Shown in pieces: positions 11,391-23,574 of a stretch of 64,000 nucleotides of DNA (the stretch's first letter is position 1; each line of letters begins with the position of its first letter). The translations under genes and the position numbers were made by a program. This DNA comes from Dryas octopetala (taxonomy: Eukaryota > Streptophyta > Magnoliopsida > Rosales > Rosaceae), in contig OY992834.1 in NCBI GenBank assembly GCA_963921425.1, positions 27,355,923 to 27,419,922 of the forward strand, given 5' to 3'. A model generated the notes under the pieces. That model worked only from the letters and a program-made list of their open reading frames with translations. It was not told the origin of the DNA and ran no database searches.

Positions 11391-12876
11391 TGTAATATTG
11401 ATTGTATTTTACTATTAAGTTCTTATATTTAGGACTTCTGGTTTGTTTCAAACTGAATATAATTCAACTAGCATCAATAAAGATTAGTATAAAGAGGTTG
11501 ACGAAAGCTGTGCGTTTTGTCTAAACTATACAGAATTCCAAAACTTGTTTTATTGCTTGACTACTGGATGACTTTTCAAAACCTGTTTTATTGAAAGAAG
11601 GAAACAGGCAAGAAGAGAAGACGACGTCGTCGTGTCTTTAAGATTATAAGAATGTCATCCTTGTTGCAGAGCTTACCCCTGAGACCCAACCCAAATCGCG
11701 CCGCTTGCAGAAAGTCAGAAACGCTTACGCCTATCAGGCTGCCAGAATTTACCGAATTGATTGATATTGCTGATATATCAAAGATATTTGTTACAACTCA
11801 TTTAAATATCGTCAACTTGATTTCCCGATATCTCGCCTGATATTTTGGCGATTTTGCCGATATTTTCATTCTTTATTTTTAGACTGACATGTGGTGGCCG
11901 ACCTCCGGTTGCCGATTGGACGTGAAATGATGGGCTTGATTTTAAAAAAAAAAAATTTATTATTAAAGGACTTTTTAGTTTCTAATAGTAATTAAATTGT
12001 TTCCACTTTACAGTTTGGTCAAGTAATGAATAAAATGAAATTGGAAATTAGTTTTTTTTTTTTTTTAATAAAACTTGAAAATTAGTTGATGATAATTATA
12101 TAATTAGAAACATATATTTTTGTTTTTTAGTGTTGTTTACCTTTCCTATGACGTAGCTCAATCTCTTTCCTTTTTCCAGATAGAAAAAAAAAAATCTCTT
12201 CCTTTTGTCCAAACCATATTTCACATATTAAATTTATCAACAAACTATAGTAAGACATTGATAGATGAATGAGAGAAATAATATTTTTGTATTATTTTCT
12301 ACTAGTCTCTTCGCACAAATTCTCGGCACGTGCCAATTTACTTTTTTCTTTTCATTGCACATATATAGTTTGTAGTGGTTCCTGGCTTTTAAGAAACTTT
12401 CTTTCGTTATTTTAATTTAAAAATATTAGTTGTTTACGAATTTATTCATGTTAACTTATTAAGTGTAATTTCATTCAATTGACAGTTTAGCAAGACGGTG
12501 TCAAAGTCATGAATATTCTAGTCAACCAAGGTTTGTGACTGGACTAAATTAAACTTGGACATAAGACATGTGGAAAATACATTACCAAAGTCTGTTAGTA
12601 TTATTTGATAAAAATCACAATATATATCAAATTTACACAAAATAAAAATTTGTTTGAGTACTTAATTCGAACAATAGAGAACATTCAAGTACCAAAATTG
12701 AAAAAAAAAATCTCATTTAGATAATAAGTTTTGTAACATTATATATTCTACTTTGATAATTTGTAGCGCAAAGAGGTATTAAAAATTGATACTATATCTA
12801 TCAACAAACTCGTAGTTTAGGGATATTTTTTTAAAGAACTTAAAGAGGTTCTGAGTTCGAATCTTCAATGTTTCGA
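11391..12876. other. Noncoding; possible orphan gene-start fragment near 11652
   Basis: A Ser/Pro/Arg-rich open frame starting at 11652 (MSSLLQSLPLRPNPNRAAC) resembles the start of an organelle-targeted protein but stops at 11840 in a GATAT-rich tract. It may be a truncated gene start; support is weak. The region 12150-12310 (TTTTTCCAGAT, ATCTCTTCCTTTTGTCC and following) matches 18990-19140, marking the far end of the tandem duplication. Nothing else was recognised. Confidence 0.45.
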
Positions 12877-13260
12877 TCAAAAAGATTGGCATTTGGTCTG
12901 TGTTAAGGCACAGGCAACCGGTAAATCGATTGCTACTTTGCGCATTTCTTCCAGTTTATCCGGGCTGTAGTTGCCAGTGTACACTGCCACCAGTCGCTTC
13001 AACCCGAGACACCGACACGGTTCATCCAACACCTCCAACTCTGTGCAGCAATCTGCGACATCTGAGAGATAGCATACTTCTGTGTCGCATGACCTTGTCA
13101 GCAATATCTCGCAGTGCCACAGTTGTACTGATTTGAAAGAACTGCATCGTGGTTGTGGCGCCGGCGCTGCTGATTCCTCAAAGAGCATTACTACTAATAG
13201 GAGCAGTGTGAAGCGATCAATCACTACTAGATGATGAGCAGTTGTTATAAGCTTTGCCAT
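12877..13260 (-). CDS. 2S albumin/nsLTP-like secreted cysteine-rich protein, copy 2
   Basis: The protein has 127 residues and is a clear paralog of the gene at 8057-8437, sharing the MAKLIT start, a hydrophobic signal peptide, the block ELEVLDEPCRCLGLKRLV and all ten cysteines, including the extra CxxxxC pair (CDTEVC). The skeleton is that of the 2S albumin/lipid-transfer/inhibitor superfamily. A TATA box (TTTATATAAG, minus strand, 13311-13320) lies 50-60 bp upstream. A young copia element begins 100 bp upstream of the ATG, so only the core promoter remains joined to the gene; the older upstream DNA now lies beyond 18321. Whether it is still expressed cannot be judged from sequence. Confidence 0.8.
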   Translation of the reverse strand: MAKLITTAHHLVVIDRFTLLLLVVMLFEESAAPAPQPRCSSFKSVQLWHCEILLTRSCDTEVCYLSDVADCCTELEVLDEPCRCLGLKRLVAVYTGNYSPDKLEEMRKVAIDLPVACALTQTKCQSF

Positions 13261-13310
13261 TATATGGTTCTTACTTATTAATGCTATATCTACGTAATTT
13301 GATGTACGTG

Positions 13311-13320
13311 CTTATATAAA
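13311..13320 (-). promoter_or_regulatory. TATA box of 2S-albumin-like copy 2
   Basis: TTTATATAAG on the minus strand, 51-60 bp upstream of the ATG at 13260, is a canonical plant TATA position. It lies between the gene and the copia insertion at 13360. Confidence 0.6.
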
Positions 13321-13359
13321 GGGCTTTGATGGCTAAGTAAGCCTTGGGCAAGTGGTGAT

Positions 13360-16300
13360 TGTTGAATGATGTAAGGCTGTATTGATTTCAGCTACCAAGC
13401 TCACATGAGTGCAGATAGCAGTGAGTGTAGCTAATCTGTCATAGCAGTTAGTTAGGACTGGAATGCCATGTGTCATCCTATAGTTAGTAAAGAATTTAAT
13501 GGTTGTGATGAGCTCATAGGCTCACATGTACCAGCTGTTAGTTAAAATGAGAATCCTTGCAAATGGCGTGAGTTGTATTCTTCTTTCTTATTAAATATAT
13601 GTGACTGTGGTAAGATCTTTTTTACTAGATCACCACGATACAGAAGCAAGCTCAACTTTTCTCTGAAATTCTTTCCACGATATACCAATTGATTTCCATT
13701 AGTTTAACATGGTATCAGAGCCCCAGGTTCTTTCATAGAAGTCTGGGCGTTGTACTGTGAAAATTGCAATTGGTGAGTGTCTCATAGGATATTCCCAAAT
13801 TCAATATGGCTAACTCTGGAAGTGGGGAGCTGAGAGCTCCAATCTTTGATGGAACAGAGTATGAGTTTTGGAAGGTACGTATGATCACCATTTTCAAATC
13901 TCATGGGATTTGGAAGTTGGTAGATAAAGGAATTATAATTCCTGAATCAAAGAAGAAGAAGGGAGAAAAGAGGAAAGAAGGAGAATCTGTAGGCACAGAT
14001 GCAGAAGATGAGCTTGATCCTTATGTTGAGGATTTGTACATGAAAGATGCAAAGGCTCTGGGAATCATTCAGGGAGCAGTTTCAAAGGAAATTTTTGCAA
14101 GAATTGTGAACCAGGACACATCAAAGGGTGCTTGGGAGTTACTTCAACAGGAGTATTATGGGGATGAGCAATCCAGATCTGTGAAATTACAAGGATTAAG
14201 GAGAGAGTTCGAATATATGAGAATGAAGGAGGGTGAGTCCTTATCTGACTACTCTGCTCGGTTCTTTGACTTAACAAATCAAATGGAGAAATATGGTGAG
14301 CCTTTAACTCAGCAGCGTATGGTTCAAAAGGTACTTATCAGTCTCACAAAAACTTATGACCCTATGTGTGTTGTTTTGGAAAGAACATCAGATTTGAATT
14401 CAGTTTCTGTGAATGAAATTTTTGGTTCCCTCAAAAGCTATGAGCTCAGATTAACTAGGCATGATGAAGAAAGTGAGAAACCTGAAAAAGCTTTTGTGAG
14501 TATGAATGTCACACCTAAACATCAAAGTCATCAGCCTAGGAACAATGGGAATGATGGGAATAAACGAAATGGGAAGGATTGGAAGAACAAGTATAAAAAA
14601 TGGGAAAATAAGGGTCGATATGGTGGGAAGCAAGGTACTGATGTGGGAAAGAATAAGTGCAAGATATGTGAGAAGCTGCATTATGGTGAGTGCTGGTTTA
14701 AGGGTAAAGTCAAATGTCACAATTGTGACAAGTTTGGTCACATGATGAGAGATTGTCATCAACCAAACAAAAGAATTCAAGCAGCAAACTATGTCAATGG
14801 AGTGGAGGAAACAACCACAATGTTTTATGCATGTCATAAGGCTGCAGTTGAAAGAAATCAAAGTGAGTGGTTTCTTGACAGTGGTTGCAGCAACCACATG
14901 ACTGGCCATGAGTCCCTATTGATAAACATAGATCGAAGCCTCAGGTGTAAGGTGAAAATGGGTACTGGAGAATTGGTGGAGTCAACAGGAAAATGTGTCT
15001 TGCCTGTTGAAACCAAGGGAGGAACAATGTACATATCTGAGGTGATGATTGTACCTGGTTTAGATGAGAATTTGCTGAGTGTTGGTCAAATGGTTGAACA
15101 TGGCTACTGGCTTGTTTTTGGAAATTTTATGGCTTCTATTTATGGTGATAAAGACTTAAAGAATCTGGTTGCAAATGTGAAGATGAAAGGAAACAGATGT
15201 TTTCCTTTGAATTTCAAAGATGTAAGACCTGCTTTGGCAAATAAAGTCACCTTTGCTGATTCATCTTGGAAGTGGCATAGAAGATATCGGCATTTAAACT
15301 TTGACAGTCTACAATTGCTGCAAGACAAGGGAATGGTGATTGGAATGCCTAAACTTACAAAGGGTGAGCATGTATGTGAGGGCTGTGCAATTGGTAAGTC
15401 ACATCGAGCTGCATTTGACAAGGGCAATTCAGTTAGAGCTTCTGAAACCTTGGAATTGATTCACACAGACGTATGTGGACCAATGTTAGAAACAATGGAA
15501 GGAAACAAGTACTTTCTCACATTCATTGATGATAAAACAAGGATGTGTTGGGTGTATTTTCTCAGGTACAAGTCAGATGTTCTGTCTGTATTTAGAAAGT
15601 TCAAGGCTATGGTAGAGCTTCAGTCATGTTTCAAAGTAAAGAAGATGAGAAGTGACAGAGGTGGTGAGTATACTTCAACAGAATTTGAATCATTTTGTGC
15701 TAAACTTGGAATTGAAAAACAACTGACAGTCTCATACTCTCCTCAGCAAAATGGTGTTGCTGAAAGGAAAAATAGAACCATAATGGAAATGGCAAGGACA
15801 ATGCTATTAGAGAAGAAAATGCCAAACTGTTTTTGGGGAGAAGCAGTTAACACTGCTGTGTATCTTCTAAATCGATGTCCAACCAGCACCTTAGAGCACA
15901 AGACTCCATTTGAGGAATTTAGTGGAAGAAAACCAGGGGTCAAACACTTGAGGATCTTTGGTTCTCTCTGCTATACTCACATTCCAGCTCAGAACAGACG
16001 AAAACTAGACCAAACTGGTCAGAAGGGAGTTTTTGTGGGCTATGGTACTAGGGAAAAAGGCTACAGAGTTTTTGACTTGGGAAGCAACAAGGTGATTGTA
16101 GCAAGGAGTGTGATATTTGAAGAAAATGGCATGTGGGACTGGGATTCTAAGCAAACTGTGTATGTTTCAGTCCCTTGGAACAGTGTAGATGATGCAAAGG
16201 AAGTTGAACCTGACTATGTGCCTAATACTCCTGCACAATATGCACCAATCTTGGATGATCAAAATTATTCAGCAAGCAGGCCATCTAGTTCAAAGAACCT

Positions 16301-18316
16301 GCATTCTCCAGCTCGAAATGAAGGTGGGATTGCACTTCAAGACACTTATGATTCGACTCCAAAGAAGTGGAGAGATTTAAATGACATATTTGCTCACTGC
16401 AAACTGAGTATTGTGGAACCAGAAAGTTATGCAGAGGCATCAAATGATCAAGCTTGGGTAACAGCCATGAAAGAAGAGATTATGATGATTAAAAAAAATC
16501 AAACATGGAGTCTAGTTGATAGACCAAGCGACAAGCCAATTGTTGGAGTGAAATGGGTGTACAAAACCAAGTTGAACTTGGATGGAACTGTACAAAAACA
16601 CAAGGCTAGACTGGTAGCCAAAGGTTATTCACAAAAACCTGGTGTAGACTTCAATGAAACCTTTGCACCAGTGGCAAGGTTAGATACAATAAGGACCTTG
16701 ATTGGCCTAGCAGCCAAGAAAGGGTGGAATTTATTTCAATTGGATGTAAAGTCTGCTTTCTTAAATGGGGTACTTGAAGAAGAGGTTTATGTGGATCAGC
16801 CCGATGGTTTTCTTGTTCAAGGAAAAGAGGACAAGGTATATAGATTGAGGAAGGCTCTCTATGGTTTGAAGCAGGCACCAAGAGCCTGGTACAGCAACAT
16901 TGATACTTATCTATTAGAGTGTGGATTCAAGAAAAGCCCCAGTGAAGCCACTCTCTATGTCAAGACCAAGGAAGGAGAAGAAACACTAATTGTCTCCATC
17001 TATGTGGATGACATAGTGTATACTGGAAGCTGCAAAACGATGTTAGAAGATTTCAAAAGGGACATGATGATGAAATATGAAATGACTGACTTAGGTTTGT
17101 TGCATCATTTCCTGGGAATTGGAGTTATTCAAATGAAGGATAGCATCTTCATTCATCAAAGGAAATATGCTTTGACTCTCCTAGAAAAATTTGGATTAAA
17201 GGATTGCAAGTCAGTTTCTACTCCTTTGGCAATCTCTGATAAGCTTAGAAGAAATGATGATTGTGCCCCTGCAGATGAGGAATGCTACAGAAAAATTGTT
17301 GGCAGCTTGTTGTATCTCACTGCAACAAGGCCAGACATTATGTTTGCATCTAGTCTTTTGGCTCGATTCATGCATAATCCCTCTGTTAAACACTATGGCA
17401 CTGCTAAGAGAGTGCTCAGGTATATTCAGGGGACCTTAGACTATGGAATACATTACAAGAAAGGAGATTCAGCAATGTTGGTTGGTTATTGCGACAGTGA
17501 CTGGAGTGGAGACGAATGTGACATGAAATCTACATCTGGCTATGCTTTTTCATTTGGAAGTGGTGTGTTTTCATGGGCATCTGTTAAGCAGCAAAGTGTG
17601 GCATTGTCCACTGCAGAAGCAGAATACCTCAGTGCATCTGAAGCAGCCACTCAAGCAATTTGGCTTCGTTTTGTTTTACAAGATTTTGGAGAAGAAGTGA
17701 TTGAACCAACTGTATTGCTATGTGACAACACCTCAGCCATAGCAATGACCAAGAATCCTGTGTTCCATCAAAGATCTAAGCATATCAAACGAAAGTTTCA
17801 TTTCATTCGTGATGCAATTAAAGAAGGTGAGATTAATCTTTTGTACTGCAAGGGAGAAGAGCAGATTGCGGATATCTTTACTAAAGCTTTGCCTAAGGAT
17901 CGATTTGGCTATTTAAGAGACAAGCTCTCTGTGAAATCAATGAAAGCCTTAGAAGGGAGTGTTGAATGATGTAAGGCTGTATTGATTTCAGCTACCAAGC
18001 TCACATGAGTGCAGATAGCAGTGAGTGTAGCTAATCTGTCATAGCAGTTAGTTAGGACTGGAATGCCACGTGTCATCCTATAGTTAGTAAAGAATTTAAT
18101 GGTTGTGATGAGCTCATAGGCTCACATGTACCAGCTGTTAGTTAAAATGAGAATCCTTGCAAATGGCGTGAGTTGTATTCTTCTTTCTTATTAAATATAT
18201 GTGACTGTGGTAAGATCTTTTTTACTAGATCACCACGATACAGAAGCAAGCTCAACTTTTCTCTGAAATTCTTTCCTTCTATTGATATATACCAATTGAT
18301 TTCCATTAGTTTAACA
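13360..18316 (+). mobile_element. Young, intact Ty1/copia retrotransposon
   Basis: The 4957-bp element has LTRs at 13360-13709 (350 bp) and 17960-18316 (357 bp), both TG...CA. The primer binding site TGGTATCAGAGCCCCAGG follows at 13710. A purine-rich tract (GAAGGGAG) precedes the 3' LTR. Exact 5-bp target duplications, GTGAT, flank it (13355-13359 and 18317-18321). By eye the LTRs differ by one substitution (CCATGTG versus CCACGTG) and a small length difference near their 3' ends, which indicates recent insertion. One uninterrupted ORF fills the internal region. It sits in the upstream region of the 2S-albumin-like gene ending at 13260, in the opposite orientation. Confidence 0.97.
13806..17969 (+). 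CDS. Copia Gag-Pol polyprotein, intact
   Basis: A single 1387-residue ORF. Domains in order: Gag (about 1-280); a CxxC...H...C motif (C285, C288, H292, C296) and a CCHC zinc knuckle (C304-C317, [14 protein letters not shown]); aspartic protease with DSGCSNHM (D358); integrase with the HHCC zinc site (H491, H496, C524, C527) and catalytic D555, D617 and E653; reverse transcriptase with YVDD at 1066-1069; and RNase H (D1230, then STAEAEYLS near 1272). The order PR-INT-RT-RH defines Ty1/copia. The stop codon overlaps the first bases of the 3' LTR. No frameshift or missing catalytic residue was found, so it may be competent for transposition; that is inferred from sequence. Confidence 0.96.
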   Translation: MANSGSGELRAPIFDGTEYEFWKVRMITIFKSHGIWKLVDKGIIIPESKKKKGEKRKEGESVGTDAEDELDPYVEDLYMKDAKALGIIQGAVSKEIFARIVNQDTSKGAWELLQQEYYGDEQSRSVKLQGLRREFEYMRMKEGESLSDYSARFFDLTNQMEKYGEPLTQQRMVQKVLISLTKTYDPMCVVLERTSDLNSVSVNEIFGSLKSYELRLTRHDEESEKPEKAFVSMNVTPKHQSHQPRNNGNDGNKRNGKDWKNKYKKWENKGRYGGKQGTDVGKNKCKICEKLHYGECWFKGKVKCHNCDKFGHMMRDCHQPNKRIQAANYVNGVEETTTMFYACHKAAVERNQSEWFLDSGCSNHMTGHESLLINIDRSLRCKVKMGTGELVESTGKCVLPVETKGGTMYISEVMIVPGLDENLLSVGQMVEHGYWLVFGNFMASIYGDKDLKNLVANVKMKGNRCFPLNFKDVRPALANKVTFADSSWKWHRRYRHLNFDSLQLLQDKGMVIGMPKLTKGEHVCEGCAIGKSHRAAFDKGNSVRASETLELIHTDVCGPMLETMEGNKYFLTFIDDKTRMCWVYFLRYKSDVLSVFRKFKAMVELQSCFKVKKMRSDRGGEYTSTEFESFCAKLGIEKQLTVSYSPQQNGVAERKNRTIMEMARTMLLEKKMPNCFWGEAVNTAVYLLNRCPTSTLEHKTPFEEFSGRKPGVKHLRIFGSLCYTHIPAQNRRKLDQTGQKGVFVGYGTREKGYRVFDLGSNKVIVARSVIFEENGMWDWDSKQTVYVSVPWNSVDDAKEVEPDYVPNTPAQYAPILDDQNYSASRPSSSKNLHSPARNEGGIALQDTYDSTPKKWRDLNDIFAHCKLSIVEPESYAEASNDQAWVTAMKEEIMMIKKNQTWSLVDRPSDKPIVGVKWVYKTKLNLDGTVQKHKARLVAKGYSQKPGVDFNETFAPVARLDTIRTLIGLAAKKGWNLFQLDVKSAFLNGVLEEEVYVDQPDGFLVQGKEDKVYRLRKALYGLKQAPRAWYSNIDTYLLECGFKKSPSEATLYVKTKEGEETLIVSIYVDDIVYTGSCKTMLEDFKRDMMMKYEMTDLGLLHHFLGIGVIQMKDSIFIHQRKYALTLLEKFGLKDCKSVSTPLAISDKLRRNDDCAPADEECYRKIVGSLLYLTATRPDIMFASSLLARFMHNPSVKHYGTAKRVLRYIQGTLDYGIHYKKGDSAMLVGYCDSDWSGDECDMKSTSGYAFSFGSGVFSWASVKQQSVALSTAEAEYLSASEAATQAIWLRFVLQDFGEEVIEPTVLLCDNTSAIAMTKNPVFHQRSKHIKRKFHFIRDAIKEGEINLLYCKGEEQIADIFTKALPKDRFGYLRDKLSVKSMKALEGSVE

Positions 18317-18334
18317 GTGATGGGACGACATCGT

Positions 18335-18491
18335 CAAGGTCAATTGTTGGCTTTTAAAGGTGGTGAAGTGAAATTCTTCGTCTGTAGCATAGTTTATCAA
18401 TTGTTTTCAAAATGGCTTTTGGAATGCTTAGATCATTGTTTGGGTAAAATGTCCTCCTTTTACTTTTTGTTGAGAAGCAATGATTTTTTGT

Positions 18492-18525
<34 letters not shown>

Positions 18526-19150
18526 TGTTTTAACTCAAACAGATACATCATGTTACAATATTAGAGGCTTTTCCTATTTGTGGTATTAGTGTATTAAGGT
18601 ATTCATGCTAGTAAATTTAAGTGTTTTTTTTTTTTTTTTTATATTGGAGGGAATCAAATTATGAATCTAGTTTAGTCATAAAACTTGCACCCACTCATTC
18701 TCACTACTAGTAAATGTTATTCAAAGCTCACAACTTTATTTATTTGCCTTTTGGCATTTTGGGCTAAGTTTGTTTGTTTTTTTTTTTTTTTTCAACTTTG
18801 AAACATACTTTCAAGTTTCAACTAGTAAGCCAAAACTAACCAAGTAGTTCTGTTTGTGCCATGGGACCAAACCTAATAAATCAGATTGATAAAACAAGAA
18901 AAAGAAATTAGAAAACTTTATTTACCTCTTTGCTATAAGCCTATAAAACTCTCTCAATCTCTTCTCTTTTTTTTCAGATTTTTTTTTTTGTTCGACTCTT
19001 TTTCCAGATTTTAAAAAATAAATAAATCTCTTCCTTTTTTTTGGAACAAAATAGTGTATCTTCCTTTTGTCCTAACGAATAATTTACATATTTAATAAAT
19101 GACAGAAGAAAAATATATTTGCATTATTTTTAAAGAAACTATGTAACATA
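18335..19150. repeat. Displaced upstream region of 2S-albumin-like copy 2
   Basis: This stretch matches DNA upstream of copy 1: 18348-18740 matches 8540-8830, about 18790-18900 matches 9345-10000, and 18990-19140 matches 12150-12310. It is therefore the continuation of the duplicated unit that the copia insertion pushed away from its gene. It contains a run of about 35 T near 18491-18526. No gene was seen. Confidence 0.75.
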
Positions 19151-19300
19151 TAATAATTTTTCGTGACATCAATTGGCAGTGTCATTTTTATTGTATTTCT
19201 CCACGCGTCTCTGTATCATTAGCGAATCAGAATGTTCCCTGGACCTTCTCGCACCTGATGACTTCACCCTTAGCAGACTACCAGACTCTATCCTAATTCC

Positions 19301-19367
19301 TAAACCCTAAACCATTTGACCAAAAAAAAAAAAAAAATCCTAAATCCTAAACCCTAAACCCTAAATC
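19301..19367 (+). promoter_or_regulatory. Telo-box cluster in the NSA2 promoter
   Basis: The motif AAACCCTAA or close forms occurs at 19302-19310 and several times in 19346-19367, 140-200 bp before the ATG. Telo-boxes are known in promoters of plant ribosomal-protein and ribosome-biogenesis genes, which suits the downstream gene. Confidence 0.7.
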
Positions 19368-19504
19368 CCCAAACTCGAATAGAACCCTCGAAATTCCATC
19401 TCTCTCTCCCAACCCGATTTGAACCCTAGAAATCCCTAACCCCAAAGCTCACACTTTCCCTCTTCCATAACCATAAAAGCAACTTATAGAAGCTCTCTTT
19501 AACC

Positions 19505-21687
19505 ATGGTTGGTTCTCGATCTCTTTATCTATGTTTCTGCTTTAGTTTTCATAATTTTTGACGGCTTTTGATATCGTAATTATTGTTGTTTGTGAAATTC
19601 AGCCACAGGGAGATTACATAGATCTTCACAGGAAGCGATATGGGTACCGACCCGACCACTTCGAGCGCAAACGCAAGAAGGAGGCTCGTGAGGTCCACAA
19701 GCGCTCTGAGATTGCGCAGAAGGTCAATTTCATTCCTTTCTTCTACTTTCCTGAAAAATTAAACTAAAATTATTCTTATTTATTTGTTTGGAAATTTTGT
19801 AATGGAACAGGCTCTTGGTATTAAGGGCAAGATGTTTGCTAAGAAACGTTATGCTGAGAAGGCTCTCATGAAGAAAACGTAAGTTCCATCATGCGATTTT
19901 TAATCCATTTTAATTAAATTTTTTCTTATTTCCTTGTCTAATTTTTTTTTTTTTTGTAATTTTTTTTATTTCATTATTGTTGTATTCTGTTGTACTCTTA
20001 GAAATGATATTCTATTTTTTAATACATTGAGTATTTAGTTACTCATATTGAGATTTTTGGGTATTAATATGATTGTTTTTTCCCCACAGTAACCACAATG
20101 TACCTCTCAGAAAATGCAATGAATTGATGCTTTTAAACATCTATTATCATATCGCATGGGTTACTTGACAACTATTATTTGGTGTGATATACACATAGTT
20201 ATTTTCATATGTACAACGGCACAGGCTTCATTCTACACAAGCTTATCTGCATCTTCTTTATATACCTAAATACTAGTTTGTGTTTATGTTGCTAAGTTAC
20301 TTTAGGAGCTTTGTGTTTATACAACTGGCAAAGTATATTGAGTTATCCCATTGCCAGTTACAGATTGAATATTATGTTTGTGCCTATGTTCTCAATAGAA
20401 AATGTTATTTATGAATGTCGACAGGTTGGCTATGCATGAGGAGTCATCAACTAGGCGCAAGGTGGATGATGATGTTCATGAAGGAGCTGTTCCAGCATAT
20501 CTGCTAGATCGTGACAATACAACACGAGCAAAAGTATGGTTTGCCAGCCATTAAATAGAAAAGTTTTGATATTTCTTCATGTTTTTGTATCTGACTTTAT
20601 GCTGGAATAGGTTCTTAGCAACACGATTAAGCAAAAACGAAAGGAGAAAGCTGGGAAATGGGAAGTCCCTCTCCCTAAGGTAATATGCAACTTCCTTGAT
20701 TTAGTCTCTGTACTAAAACTGTGAATAATTGTTCTTGTTGTGCGGGAGCATTTATCTTGTGTTATCTAAAAATGAGAATTTTCTGACTGAGTTTATCTTC
20801 AACAGGTAAGGCCTGTGGCTGAAGATGAGATGTTTAAGGTGATTAGATCCGGAAAACGCAAGAGTAAGTCATCTACAATTTGTCCTCACTTTTCCGTACC
20901 AATCAAATTTTGCAGTTTGATTTCTTTCCCTAAATAATAGTTAAAAATTTGGATTATGATTTAGATTATCCCACGTGACAAGATTAAGTTACCCTTAATT
21001 TTAATATTTTCATCCTAAATTTGATAACTGGTACTATTATTTGTCATGCACTTTTCTTCCTTTAGTCTCTGGTAGCTTATACTTGGTTAATTTTTGCAGC
21101 CAAGCAATGGAAGAGGATGGTCACAAAGGCCACATTTGTGGGAGCTGGTTTTACGAGGAAACCTCCCAAGTATGAGCGATTCATCCGGCCCAGTGGTTTG
21201 CGATTCACCAAAGCTCATGTGACACACCCTGAACTTAAATGCACTTTTAACCTTGAGATCATTGGTGTGAAGAAAAATCCTAATGGTCAAATGTATACTT
21301 CTCTTGGTGTCTTGACCAAGGGAACCATCATTGAGGTACCTCTATTATTGTTATGTGATGACCTGTGGCATTTGGAATACAAATACCATTGTCTTATGCT
21401 GCTGTCTTTTCTATGAATATCAGGTGAATGTCAGTGAACTTGGTCTAGTCACACCTGCAGGAAAAGTTGTATGGGGTGAGTCCAATCTTTGGGTGGTGGT
21501 TGGCATTTTGGCTGATGCTAGCTCTTTAAGCTTTGTTAACAAACTCTGTTTTATGTGGATACTTTAGATTCTAACTCATGTCGCTTGCTGTGTTGATCTT
21601 TTCTTTGCGGTGGATGCAGGGAAATATGCTCAGGTGACTAATAATCCAGAGAATGACGGATGTGTAAATGCAGTTTTGCTCGTTTAA
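19505..21687 (+). CDS. NSA2: Ribosome biogenesis protein NSA2 homolog
   Basis: Spliced model: 19505-19507, 19603-19722, 19811-19878, 20425-20533, 20611-20679, 20806-20863, 21100-21335, 21424-21475, 21620-21687. All introns are GT-AG and phases agree, giving 260 residues, the usual size for this highly conserved family. The protein starts [17 protein letters not shown], has the basic tract [14 protein letters not shown] near residues 25-40, and ends with [20 protein letters not shown] plus a terminal valine, all characteristic of NSA2. The family acts in the nucleolus in maturation of the 60S ribosomal subunit and 27S pre-rRNA processing. The first coding exon is only the ATG, followed at once by an intron; the P-Q-G-D start in exon 2 supports this. 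Telo-boxes lie upstream. No defects were seen. Confidence 0.95.
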
Positions 21688-21689
21688 GA

Positions 21690-22711
21690 GGATTACTGAG
21701 TACACCGGAACAACCACGCCAATGCTGAAGGCACCGAACACACTCCAAGGCTCTTCTTCAACATTTGGTGCTTCATCATGTCGAAGTTATACTTGTGTTA
21801 GGCATGAATGTAGGAAGGTTCTTGTTCATCATAGCCATGTCCACCTGTAAGGATGGTTCATGTTTATCATGGCCATGTTCAACACCTTAGCTGCTGAATG
21901 CTGATTTTGATAGAGATGCTTCTAAAGACCCCAGCCCTGTAACAGATCAATCAAATTCTACCTCACTGACCCCACCCCTAAGGAGCGTACCAACACCTCC
22001 AGGTGGATGTGTTAACTGAATTAAAATTTAGGTGTTTTTTGATTTTGTAAGATTTATCTTATTTTATTTTATTTTTTTAGGAATGAATTTGTGTTATGTG
22101 TTTTAGCCTTTTAGGATTGAGTTTGTGTTATTAATTTGAGGATTTTACATATTTTCAAACAGAGCAACAATAAAGTTTTACATAGTTTTGGATAAAGGTT
22201 TACATATTCAATGACTATAAAAAGGTAAAAAATTGAGATGTACGAACTTAAACTAGAATGAGTGAAAAAGAGAGATCTATGGCAGCAGGGGTCCATCTTC
22301 TAAATGCTACAAAACCAATCTGCTGGTGGTGGGGAGAAGTACAAAACCAGTGGGCCACTCTTCGTCACTGTAAAATTTGTCATAGAAGAGAGAGTCACAA
22401 AATCTTTGATCTCCATCTTGTACAACAAGCTAGCCGTCGACCTCCTCTGCTCCCCATATTCCCTACTCTGCTCCATAACCTTTGTCCTCTGCTATCACAC
22501 ATTGCAACCCCACCGAGCGCCAGTTTTAGGCAGTTGTGGGATTGCCTCCATTTTCAGAAGGAAGCATTCCATCTCTTCACTCTTTTGTTTAGTTCTAGGG
22601 TTTTGTTTTGTTTGAAGTTAACGATGTTTAAAATTAAGGGGTATTGGTGGAATTAATGAAACTTGAGGGTCAGCGTGAATATCTCCTTCATTAATGAAAC
22701 ATAAAAAACTG
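21690..22711. other. NSA2 3' region and intergenic DNA
   Basis: The first part is likely the NSA2 3' UTR. Two overlapping open frames at 22258-22656 have no recognised domain and are not supported as genes. Confidence 0.5.
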
Positions 22712-23513
22712 TAAGGCCTCGTTTGTTTCACAGGACTGTCTTGGCATGGACTAGCTATCGGGACTGGCATAGACTAGCTTGGCATGGACTAAGCTAGCTA
22801 AGAACTGCCTTTATGTTTGGTGTAGTGCAGGACTAACAATCTGGATAATGAAAATAGTCCTGTCCTATGTTTGGTGCAGTGCAGGACTAACAAGTTGGAA
22901 AATTAATTTTTGAAACAAAATCATAAATCCCCATATTTAATTTTTAAAATAATTAAACATATTAATTATAAAAAAATTTCAATTTAGTTTGAAGACCTAA
23001 ATAATTAAATTATAAAATCTCTTAAAATAGTTTCAATGCAATAAATTGGGGTGACCACTTTTAAAATGCTATAACTTTCTTATTTACTGTTGAATTTTTT
23101 GAACAATTCCAATATTGTTTTTATGACATTGTAAAAAATGCATGAAATTAAACAAATTTGGGATCCAACCAATTCTCTCTACACTGATTTAGTGATTCCC
23201 AAAGAAGCCCAACTCCTCGGGTGCAAGTCTGATTTTTGTTTTAACAATTTAATAATGATAAAAAGGGAAAAATAAAAAAGAGAGAAGAACAAAACCCACC
23301 AAAAAAAATTGGAAATAAAAATCAAGAAATTAAAGAAAATAAAAACATGAAAAAAAAAAAAGAAAAAAAGAAAGGAAACGAACCCAGAAAAATCTCAAGT
23401 CATCCATTCTATATATCAATCCCCAAAGAACCCAATAGATCAAGGCAATCTGGTGAGAGAGAAATTAAAGAAAAAAAAAAGGAAAAAACACAGAAAAGCC
23501 ATCAAGCCATTGG

Positions 23514-23574
23514 GAGGAATACGAGGTGAGGGAGAGGGAGTAGAGCTCGGATTGGGAGAGGAGGCGGAGGTCGA
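23514..23574. repeat. 61-bp direct repeat, copy 2
   Basis: It is identical, as far as read, to 23995-24055 and lies in the same orientation, 481 bp away. It duplicates CRM-gene N-terminal coding DNA (LRLLSQSELYSLSLTSYSS) next to the WVR end of the captured fragment. Confidence 0.9.

Noticed and set aside
14451..14909. 152-codon minus-strand frame
   Set aside because: It is the antisense shadow of the intact copia Gag-Pol ORF.
18173..18589. 138-codon open frame
   Set aside because: It begins inside the copia 3' LTR and runs into a poly-T tract coding for phenylalanine; no protein features.
22258..22656. 132-codon frame after NSA2
   Set aside because: No domain, start context or splice support; overlaps another frame of similar length, as expected by chance.
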